NCBI GenBank assembly: GCA_016220085.1
Contig: JACRIN010000066.1
Location: forward strand, 160,525 to 224,524
Reading direction: 5' to 3'
Source of the DNA: Planctomycetota bacterium
GTDB taxonomy: Bacteria; Planctomycetota; UBA1135; GCA-002686595
DNA: 64,000 nt
How positions within the stretch are numbered: the stretch's first letter is position 1; each line of letters starts with the position of its first letter. Positions 56,770 through 64,000 of the stretch are shown one piece after another. The notes below the pieces were generated by a model that saw only the letters and a list, made by a program, of their open reading frames with translations, made no database searches and had not been told where the DNA came from. A program made the translations under genes and the position numbers.

Positions 56770-58143
56770 ATGCAGAAGAAGGAATTCGTTCGGATCGCCA
56801 ACGGCCAGGGTTTCTGGGGCGATTCGATCCTCGGTCCGGTCCGTCTGGTCAACGAGGGCCCGCTCGACTACCTGACGCTCGACTACCTCGCCGAGGTGAC
56901 GATGAGCATCCTGCAAAAGCAGCGCTCTCGCGATCCGCGGAAGGGGTACGCGACCGACTTCGTCGCGATGATCGACCGCATCCTGCCGAAGCTCGTCGAG
57001 AAGCACGTCAAGGTGATCGCCAACGCGGGCGGCGTGAATCCGCTCGCGTGCAAAGACGCGGTGCTCGCGGTGTTGAAGAAGCACGGCGTCACCGGCATGA
57101 AGGTCGCGGTGATCGAGGGCGACGACGTGCTCGGGCGGCTCGACGAGCTCGCGGCGAAGGGCGAGGTGCTCGCCAACATGGACACCGGCGCGCCGCTCGC
57201 GACGATCCGCGAGCGCGTCACCAGCGCCAACGTGTACATCGGCGCGTTCCCGGTCGCCGAGGCGCTCGCGCAAGGCGCGCAGATCGTGATCGCGGGCCGG
57301 CTGACCGATCCTGGGCTCGTGCTCGGACCTTTGGTGCACGAATTCGGCTGGAAGGCGGACCAGTGGGACCTGCTCGCGGCCGGCACGATGGCGGGTCACA
57401 TCGTCGAATGCGGCGCACAGTGCACCGGCGGCAACTTCACCGACTGGAAGAGCGTCCCCGACCTCGCGCGCGTCGGATACCCGATCGTCGAGTGCAAGGC
57501 CGACGGCACGTTCACGGTGACCAAGCACGAAGGCACCGGCGGGCTCGTCGACGTCTCGACGGTCTCGCACCAGCTCGTCTACGAGATGGGCGACCCGCAG
57601 AACTACATCACGCCCGACTGCATCGCGGACTTCACGTCGATCCGCTTGCGGCAAGACGGGAAGGATCGCGTGCACTGCTCCGGCGTCGAGGGCAAGCCCG
57701 CGACGCCGACGTACAAGGTGTCGGCGAGCTACGAGGACGGCTTCAAGGCGCTCGGTCAGCTCACGATCTCCGGTCCCGACGCGCTCGCGAAAGCGAAGCT
57801 CTGCGCCGAGATCGTGTGGAAGCGCCTCGAGTCCGACGGCTTCCACTACGCGCCCGACGAGCGCCTGGTCGAGTTCGTCGGCGCGAACGTCTGCCACGCG
57901 GGCGTCGAGCTCGCGGGCGCGGGCGAGCCGAGCGAAGTCGTGCTCCGGATGGGCGTCAAAGGCCCGGACGAGGCAAAGATCGATCGCTTCGGCATGGAGC
58001 TCGTGCCGCTGGTCACCAGCGGTCCCCCGGGCGTCACCGGCTTCGCAGGCGGTCGTCCGAAGGCCGCCGAGATCATCAGCTACTGGCCCGCGCTCGTGAA
58101 GAAAGAGCTCGTCAGCACCAAGGTCTCCGTCTTCAGCTCCTGA
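56770..58143 (+). CDS. AtuA-like (DUF1446) protein
   Basis: VRIANGQGFWGDSILGP...LDYLTLDYLAEVTMSILQKQRSRDPRKGYATDF...ANAGGVNPLAC...IAGRLTDPGLVLGPLVHEF. Confidence 0.87.
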   Translation: MQKKEFVRIANGQGFWGDSILGPVRLVNEGPLDYLTLDYLAEVTMSILQKQRSRDPRKGYATDFVAMIDRILPKLVEKHVKVIANAGGVNPLACKDAVLAVLKKHGVTGMKVAVIEGDDVLGRLDELAAKGEVLANMDTGAPLATIRERVTSANVYIGAFPVAEALAQGAQIVIAGRLTDPGLVLGPLVHEFGWKADQWDLLAAGTMAGHIVECGAQCTGGNFTDWKSVPDLARVGYPIVECKADGTFTVTKHEGTGGLVDVSTVSHQLVYEMGDPQNYITPDCIADFTSIRLRQDGKDRVHCSGVEGKPATPTYKVSASYEDGFKALGQLTISGPDALAKAKLCAEIVWKRLESDGFHYAPDERLVEFVGANVCHAGVELAGAGEPSEVVLRMGVKGPDEAKIDRFGMELVPLVTSGPPGVTGFAGGRPKAAEIISYWPALVKKELVSTKVSVFSS

Positions 58144-58158
58144 TCGACGTCTCGACAC

Positions 58159-58506
58159 ATGACCAAGGTCCAACTCTCCCGCATCGCGTGCGCCCGCTCC
58201 GGCGACAAGGGCGAAGGCTCGAACGTCGGCGTGATCGCGCGCTCCGACGCGGCGTACGCGTTCCTCAAGGAGCGCCTGACCGCCGAGCTCGTCAAGCAGC
58301 ACATGCGCGCGATCAACTTCGGCGGCGTGAAGCGCTACGAGGCCGACAACTTGCGCGCATTGAACTTCATCCTGCTCGACTCGCTCGGAGGCGGAGGCTC
58401 CGCGTCGCTCAAGACCGACGCGCAAGGCAAGACGCACGGGCTCGCCGTGCTGCGCCTCGAGCTCGACGTGCCGCAGAGCGTGCTCGACGCGACCCCGAAC
58501 GCCTGA
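58159..58506 (+). CDS. AtuA-associated C-terminal domain protein
   Basis: [44 protein letters not shown]. Confidence 0.82.
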   Translation: MTKVQLSRIACARSGDKGEGSNVGVIARSDAAYAFLKERLTAELVKQHMRAINFGGVKRYEADNLRALNFILLDSLGGGGSASLKTDAQGKTHGLAVLRLELDVPQSVLDATPNA

Positions 58507-58507
58507 C

Positions 58508-59461
58508 ATGAACCTGCTGCTCGAATTGCAGGAGAGGTCGCGGCGCCTGCAGCGTCGCATCGTGCTGCCCGAGGCGCGCGATCCGCGCGTAGTGCAAGCC
58601 GCGGCTCGGCTCGCGGGCGAGCGCCTCGCGGTGCCCGTCCTGATCGACGACGGCGGCGTCGCGAATCCGCCGCACGGCGTCGAGGTCGTGCGGCCGAAGA
58701 GCGATTCGCGCACCAAGAAGTTCGCCGAGGAGCTCTACCAGCTCCGCAAGCAGAAGGGCATGACCGCCGACGAAGCGGCGAAGCGCGTGCTCGAGCCGCT
58801 GGTGTTCGGCGCGTTCCTCGTGCGCTCCGGCGATTGCCACGCGGGCGTCGGCGGCTCCGATTCGCCGACCGCGGACGTCCTGCGCGCCGGCCTCTGGGTC
58901 GTCGGGCTCGCTCCGGGCTCGAAGACGCTCTCGTCGTGCTTCCTGATGGTCTTCAAGGACAAGGTGCTGACGTTCGCCGACTGCGGCGTCGTGCCGCAGC
59001 CGACCGCGGAACAGCTCGTCGACATCGCGATCGCTTCCGCGGAGAGCCACCGGCGGCTGGTCGGCGAGTCGCCGCGCGTCGCGTTGCTCTCGTTCTCGAC
59101 CAAGGGTTCCGCCGAGCACGCAGACGTCGACAAAGTGCGTGCCGCGGCGGAGCTCTTGAAGCGCAAGAAGCCCGAGCTCTGCAGCGACGGCGAACTCCAG
59201 CTCGACGCCGCGCTCGTGCCCGGCGTGCAAGAGAAGAAGGCGCCGGGTTCGCCGATCGGCGGCCGCGCCAACGTGCTGGTGTTCCCCGACCTCGACGCGG
59301 GCAACATCGGGTACAAGCTCGCGCAACGACTCGCAGGCGCGGCGGCGCTCGGACCGCTGGTCCAGGGGCTGAACCAGCCCTTCATGGACCTCTCGCGCGG
59401 CTGCACGGCCGACGACATCGTCAACGTCGCCGTGATCGCGTCGATCCTCGCCAACCCGTGA
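58508..59461 (+). CDS. pta: Phosphate acetyl/butyryltransferase
   Basis: [22 protein letters not shown]...[37 protein letters not shown]...[16 protein letters not shown]. Confidence 0.88.
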   Translation: MNLLLELQERSRRLQRRIVLPEARDPRVVQAAARLAGERLAVPVLIDDGGVANPPHGVEVVRPKSDSRTKKFAEELYQLRKQKGMTADEAAKRVLEPLVFGAFLVRSGDCHAGVGGSDSPTADVLRAGLWVVGLAPGSKTLSSCFLMVFKDKVLTFADCGVVPQPTAEQLVDIAIASAESHRRLVGESPRVALLSFSTKGSAEHADVDKVRAAAELLKRKKPELCSDGELQLDAALVPGVQEKKAPGSPIGGRANVLVFPDLDAGNIGYKLAQRLAGAAALGPLVQGLNQPFMDLSRGCTADDIVNVAVIASILANP

Positions 59462-59467
59462 GCCCGG

Positions 59468-59530
59468 GCGCGCCGGAGGCCAGGCACGCCGGAGGCCAGG
59501 CACGTCGAAGCTGGGCACGTCGGAGCGGAT
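59468..59530. repeat. ~16-bp imperfect tandem repeat, ~4 copies
   Basis: gcgcgccggaggccag / gcacgccggaggccag / gcacgtcgaagctggg / cacgtcggagcgg. Confidence 0.8.
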
Positions 59531-59703
59531 GCGTGCCGCGCCGATCTCGCCTGGTGTCCGCCCGGTGTCCGCCGAAGGTCGCTCGTTCGCGAGCGCTTCG
59601 CCGCGAGCGGGCGCGCCCCGCGGCGGCTCGCCACGGCTCGACCGACCCGCGCGCGACCGGCACTACCCGTCCGCGTCGCGCGCGAGCTAAGCTCTGCGTC
59701 GCC

Positions 59704-60192
59704 ATGCGCCTCGCGAACTCGATGTGGCTCGTTCCGCTCGCCGCGTGCTCGCCGAGCGCTCCGTCGCAACCCGAAGCCGACGCCGCAGCCGCCGAGACGT
59801 CCGCGGCAACGCTCGCGCCCGCGCCCTTCCAGAGCTACGTCGAACGCCGCGACGACGGCTTGCGGGTCGAGGTCTTCGCGCCGGGCGACGGTCCCGCGAT
59901 CACCGCGAGTTCGCGCGTGACGCTGCACTACAACGCGCTGCTGCCGGAGGCGGCCAAGCCCTTCGACACGACGCGCGAGACCGGCATACCGCTCGAACTC
60001 GATCTTTCCGGTGCGAGCGGACCGAAGCCGATCCGCGGGCTCGCGCTCGGCTTGATCGGGCTCAAGCGCGGCTCGAAAGCGAAGCTGACGGTGCCTCCCG
60101 CGCTCGCGTGGGGCGAAGCCGGCAATCCCGCGGGCGGCGTGCCGGAGAAGAGCGACGTGATCTACTCCGTCGAGATCCTCGAGGTGCGCTGA
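59704..60192 (+). CDS. FKBP-type peptidyl-prolyl isomerase (secreted)
   Basis: SRVTLHYNALLPEAAKPFDTTRETGIPLELDL...GLALGLIGLKRGSKAKLTVPPALAWGEAGNP. Confidence 0.85.
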   Translation: MRLANSMWLVPLAACSPSAPSQPEADAAAAETSAATLAPAPFQSYVERRDDGLRVEVFAPGDGPAITASSRVTLHYNALLPEAAKPFDTTRETGIPLELDLSGASGPKPIRGLALGLIGLKRGSKAKLTVPPALAWGEAGNPAGGVPEKSDVIYSVEILEVR

Positions 60193-60629
60193 TGGTCCGC
60201 CGCGCGTTGCTCGCCTGTGCGTGCGCTCTCCTCGGCGCGTGCTCGTTCTCTGGCTTCAACCGGCCGGTCGCCGTGCCGCCGCCGCAGGAAGAGACGACGC
60301 TCTCGGGCGTGCGCTACGTCGAGCTCGCCGAGGGCAAGGGCACGCCGGCGGTCTACGGCTCGCTCGTGCGCATCCACTACATCGGTTGGGTCGGCGGCGA
60401 GCGCTTCGACTCGAGCTGGGACCGCGGCAATCCGGTCGCCTTCACCATCGGCAAGGCCGAGGTGATGAAGGGGCTCGAAGACGGAGTGATCGGCGCGCGT
60501 GTCGGAGGAAAACGCCGGCTGACGATCCCGCCGGAGCTGGGCTTCGGCGAGCAAGGCGTCGCCGGCGTCGTTCCGCCGAACGCGGAGCTCGTCTTCGAGC
60601 TCGAAGTGGTCGAAGTCGTCGGTCCGTGA
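60192..60629 (+). CDS. FKBP-type peptidyl-prolyl isomerase (lipoprotein)
   Basis: LLGACSFSG lipobox; VRIHYIGWVGGERFDSSWDRGNPVAFTIGKAEVMKGLEDGVIGARVGGKRRLTIPPELGFGEQG. Confidence 0.93.
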   Translation: MVRRALLACACALLGACSFSGFNRPVAVPPPQEETTLSGVRYVELAEGKGTPAVYGSLVRIHYIGWVGGERFDSSWDRGNPVAFTIGKAEVMKGLEDGVIGARVGGKRRLTIPPELGFGEQGVAGVVPPNAELVFELEVVEVVGP

Positions 60630-60638
60630 CCGTCGACG

Positions 60639-62006
60639 TCAGGGCAGCACGACGAACGAGACGCCTTCGGTCAGGTTCGACTTGCTCGGACTCGACGGAT
60701 CGCGCGAGAAGCACTGCGCGCCGACCAACGCGCCGGCGATCAACGCCGGATCGCCGCCGCCGCAGATCTGCGCGTTGAAGTTGCTCGTGACCGAGCCGTT
60801 GCACGTGCCCGGCGTGCCGCCCGAGAGCTGCGCGGCGAGGCGCGTCGTCGGCGCCTTGACGCAGAGGAACCCGCCTTGGAACGGCACGCCTTGCAGACCG
60901 CTCGTGCCGTAGAACCACACGCCGATCTTGTTGCCGATCAGGTTGGACGCGATCAGATCGAACGAGGACGTCGAACAGCCCGAAACGCTCGCGAGCCCCT
61001 GCCAGCCGACGATCGGCGTGCAGCCGAGGCTGTTGACCTTCGCGGTGCAGTACGTCGCCGTGCTACCGGGGTTGCCGCACGAACCGTCGCCCTCGATGCG
61101 CAGGTAGAGACTCGCGAACGGATTCGCCGGGAACCCGCCGAACCAGTAGCAGTTCGTCGCGAGGCCGAAGCCGCCGCCCGCGCAGGGCACCGAGACTCCG
61201 CTCCCGACCGCGCTGCCGTCGGTGTTGAGCCAGAACTGATCCTGAGTGTCGAGTCCGTGCCCGCACGGCGCACCGGTGTTCGGGTCGGTGCCCGGAGGGA
61301 AGTGGAACGTGCCGCCGCCCGGCGCACTGGCGACCGGATTGCCGGCGAGCCACGGTCCCGAGCCGCCGCCGCTGCCGAGCTGAGTCGGCGTGTTGTTCTG
61401 CGAGAAGCGGAACGTGAACGTGTCGGCGGAGCCCGCGCCGGAATCCAAGCACACGCCGGCGGTGCCGAGCGTGAAGCCGACGATCCAGCACGCGGACGTG
61501 CCCGACGCGCTCGAGCCGGGCAGCGGGAAGCCGAGCGTCGAGCTCTGGAACGAGAACAACCCCGCCGTGAACTTCGGCGGCGCCGACACGCCGAACGCGC
61601 ACGCGTCGTGGATGCCAACCTCGGTGTCGTAGAGCTCCCAATCGATGTCGACGATGCCGGTCGGCGCCGACGTGCAGTACCCGAACTCGACCAGCGTCGC
61701 GCGGTGGTCGGGGTACCACACCTGCGAGCCACCCATGACGACCTCGGGGACGCGACCCTCGTCGTAGAAGTCCTCGCACGACTCCATGGAGTACGCGTTG
61801 AAGGCGCTGCAGGTGTTGTCGTAGATCGTGTGGAGCGCGGACGTCGCCGCCGGCGCCGAAACGAACTTGCCGGTGCGCAGATCGAACACGCCGGCATGCT
61901 TGGCAGAGCCGTTGATCGGCGTGACTCTGGTGTAGTCGATCGACTGCGCGGAAGCGGACGTCGCGAGCGTTGCGAGCGCGAAAGCGGCCGAGAAGCGAAG
62001 CTGCAT
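60639..62006 (-). CDS. Secreted protein with shared C-terminal domain
   Basis: MQLRFSAAFALATLATSASAQS signal peptide; C-term STATYCTAKVNSLGCTPIVGWQGLASVSGCSTSSFDLIA...QGGFLCVKAPTTRL...CFSRDPSSPSKSNLTEGVSFVVLP. Confidence 0.82.
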   Translation of the reverse strand: MQLRFSAAFALATLATSASAQSIDYTRVTPINGSAKHAGVFDLRTGKFVSAPAATSALHTIYDNTCSAFNAYSMESCEDFYDEGRVPEVVMGGSQVWYPDHRATLVEFGYCTSAPTGIVDIDWELYDTEVGIHDACAFGVSAPPKFTAGLFSFQSSTLGFPLPGSSASGTSACWIVGFTLGTAGVCLDSGAGSADTFTFRFSQNNTPTQLGSGGGSGPWLAGNPVASAPGGGTFHFPPGTDPNTGAPCGHGLDTQDQFWLNTDGSAVGSGVSVPCAGGGFGLATNCYWFGGFPANPFASLYLRIEGDGSCGNPGSTATYCTAKVNSLGCTPIVGWQGLASVSGCSTSSFDLIASNLIGNKIGVWFYGTSGLQGVPFQGGFLCVKAPTTRLAAQLSGGTPGTCNGSVTSNFNAQICGGGDPALIAGALVGAQCFSRDPSSPSKSNLTEGVSFVVLP

Positions 62007-62239
62007 GGTGATGATCCTCTTTGGTTGGAGACGCTCCCTCGTCTCCAGTCGAGTCTATCAACCGATCGCGATCCTGCGTGGGCGGCCGGGTGCTCGTCGC
62101 GCGGGGCGCGGGTGGGAGCACGCTCTTCCGACGCGCCGCGGGTCTTCGCGAGCCGCCCGCGGCGCCGTCGATGGCAATCGCCTGCGTCCGGATCGATCGG
62201 TCCGCCGCTTCTCGCGCCGGGCCCGCGCGGATCGCCGAG

Positions 62240-62533
62240 CTACTGCTCGCGCGTGCTCGCCTCGATCGCGGCCGGGATCGCGGCATCCATCAGCCGCTCG
62301 ACCTGACCTCGATCGCTGCTCTCGCGGGTGAGCATCGAACTCGCGCGCGCGTCGTCGATCGGCTCCGGCGAGAACGTCCGCCAGCGGCCCGAGCGGACGT
62401 CCAAGACGACGACGCGCAGTCGTATACGCATGCGCTGGCTGCGGTCTGGAACGAAGCCCCCCGCGATCGGTACCCAGCTCGCGGCCGCGTCGTGTCGACC
62501 CGCGCTCGGATCGACGCAGCGATCGGCGCCCGG
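62240..62533 (-). pseudogene. Probable 3' remnant of a secreted/lipoprotein gene
   Basis: Open frame PGADRCVDPSAGRHDAAASWVPIAGGFVPDRSQRMRIRLRVVVLDVRSGRWRTFSPEPIDDARASSMLTRESSDRGQVERLMDAAIPAAIEASTREQ*, preceded by in-frame TGA at 62534-62536. Confidence 0.45.
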
Positions 62534-62695
62534 TCACGCGCGGCGCGTAGGCGAGCACAGCGCGGCGCATCGGCGCGTGCGGCGCACCGCCCCGCGCACG
62601 AGCGTCGCGGCGGAGCACGCGACGGCGCGCTCGAAACGACGCGGGCCGGTCGTGCGCATCGGCGCGACCGGCCCGCGATCCGAGCTCGATCGAAC

Positions 62696-63475
62696 TCAGT
62701 CCTTCTTCTTCGCCGCTTCGTCGAGCTTGGCGAGGTACTTGTCCGGGTTCGAGCGGAACTCCTTGATGCACTTCTTGCAGCAGAAGCGCACCAGACGATT
62801 GCCGTAGAGGTGGTCGATCGCGCCGTCACCCAGCGCGTCGTCGCCCATCACCAGGCAGTTGGCGAGCGGGTAGTTCTTCTTCTGCGCTGCGATGTAAGCG
62901 GTGTCGAGCTTCTTCAACGACAGCTCCGGGTCCTTCGCGAACTCACCGGCGCACTTCTCGCAGCAGAAGCGCACGAGCCGCGAGTTGTGCACGACGTCGA
63001 CGGCGCCCTCGCCGAGCTTCTCGCCGCTGATCGGGCACCGCTCCATCGGGTACGCGGCCTTCTGCTTGCGCACGATCGCTTCGTCGAGCTTCTTCAGCGC
63101 GTCCTTGGCGTCGCCTTTGATCTTCGCTTCGCAACGGCCGCAGCACGTGCGCACCAAGCGACCGTCGACGATGAAGCTCTTCGCGTCGGCGCCGAGAGGC
63201 TCGCCGCTGACCACGCACGTATCGAGCGGGTAGAGAGGCATCTGGTGCGCGATGCGTTGCTCGTCGGTCGCGCCGCCCTTTTGCTCCTCGCGCTTGGCTT
63301 CCTCGCCTTCCTTCTTCTCGCGCTTCTCGCCGCCTTGCTCGCGCTTCTTCTCGCCGCCTTGTCCGTCTTGGCCTTGGCGCGCGCCGGCGGGCTTGGCTTC
63401 CTGGGCGTAGCTCGGCAGCGCGAGGGCCGTCGACAGCACGGCGCCGAGCAGGGTGATCGCAATCTTCAGCTTCAT
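62696..63475 (-). CDS. Secreted protein with three tandem Cys-rich (TRASH/YHS-like) domains
   Basis: Signal peptide MKLKIAITLLGAVLSTALALPSYAQ; three ~60-aa repeats Y-P-x5-C-x3-G ... RLVRxCCxxC. Confidence 0.8.
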   Translation of the reverse strand: MKLKIAITLLGAVLSTALALPSYAQEAKPAGARQGQDGQGGEKKREQGGEKREKKEGEEAKREEQKGGATDEQRIAHQMPLYPLDTCVVSGEPLGADAKSFIVDGRLVRTCCGRCEAKIKGDAKDALKKLDEAIVRKQKAAYPMERCPISGEKLGEGAVDVVHNSRLVRFCCEKCAGEFAKDPELSLKKLDTAYIAAQKKNYPLANCLVMGDDALGDGAIDHLYGNRLVRFCCKKCIKEFRSNPDKYLAKLDEAAKKKD

Positions 63476-63588
63476 GTTCCGATTCTCCTTGGGGACTGGT
63501 AAGGGCGGGATTGTACGGATCACGGGCACCAAACGCTGGCGCGAGTTGGCGCTCGAAACGGAAGTAACGGATCGGATACGCCCGCCGC

Positions 63589-64000
63589 TCACGGGCGTCG
63601 CATGCAGAGCGCGGGCAGGAGCTCCAACGCAGCGACCGCGACCACCGACGCCCCGAGCGGGAAGTCCCACTCGAACGACACGACCACTCCGCCGACGACG
63701 GCGAGCACGCCGAAGAGCGACGAGAACAACAGGAAGCGGTTCATCGAGCTCGCGAACGGTCGCGCCGCGAGCGGCGGGAGCACGATCAACCCGAACAAGA
63801 TCGTCGGACCGAGCGTCATCGTGCCCGCGGCGACTCCGACGCCGACGAGCGCGTTCAACAACGTCTCGAAAGCGACGACGCGCTTGCCGAGCACCAGCGC
63901 GAACTCGCGGTCGAAGCTGACGAGCACCAGATCGCGGTGGAAGACGAAGATGCAGACGAGCACCGCGCCGAGCAGCACGCCGATGGTCTCGAGCTCGTGC
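63589..64000 (-). CDS. ABC-3 family metal (Zn/Mn) transporter permease, 5' end beyond window
   Basis: FDREFALVLGKRVVAFETLLNALVGVGVAAGTMTLGPTILFGLIVLPPLAARPFASSMNRFLLFSSLFGVLAVVGGVVVSFEWDFPLGASVV. Confidence 0.82.
   Translation of the reverse strand, partial: HELETIGVLLGAVLVCIFVFHRDLVLVSFDREFALVLGKRVVAFETLLNALVGVGVAAGTMTLGPTILFGLIVLPPLAARPFASSMNRFLLFSSLFGVLAVVGGVVVSFEWDFPLGASVVAVAALELLPALCMRRP

Noticed and set aside
1-64000. tRNA or rRNA genes
   Set aside because: No convincing conserved rRNA segments or tRNA T-loop/acceptor patterns seen by eye; a tRNAscan run would be needed to exclude fully.

Overview
High-GC bacterial chromosomal window, probably Planctomycetota. Inferred from ECF sigma + Ser/Thr kinase pairs, TSP3-like DCNxNGVPDxCD repeats, and a recurring C-terminal domain on secreted proteins. 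About 44 coding regions are supported: IadA-type peptidase (cut by left edge), methyltransferase, UPRTase/aminotransferase pair, ECF-sigma + TPR kinase, two ParA/MinD ATPases with an HhH protein, pyruvate kinase, SelW-like Rdx protein, HExxH metalloprotease, a 1212-aa redox fusion, second kinase and ECF sigma, pyroglutamyl peptidase, prepilin-like cluster, HK/RR/EAL signalling block, AtuA-type genes with Pta, tandem FKBPs, a triplicated Cys-rich protein, and an ABC-3 metal permease cut by right edge. I saw no rRNA, tRNA or CRISPR. Most interesting signals: a two-copy ~165-bp intergenic element; a 147-bp gene-tail duplication flanking a lipoprotein gene; a frameshifted transposase-like remnant carrying an internal 9-bp repeat; several different short imperfect tandem repeats between genes; a shared C-terminal domain on three unrelated secreted proteins; short peptide repeats at the C-termini of a kinase and a pilin-cluster protein; and one in-frame TGA splitting a beta-helix protein. 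All calls come from reading the sequence and the ORF track; no database search or computation was run.
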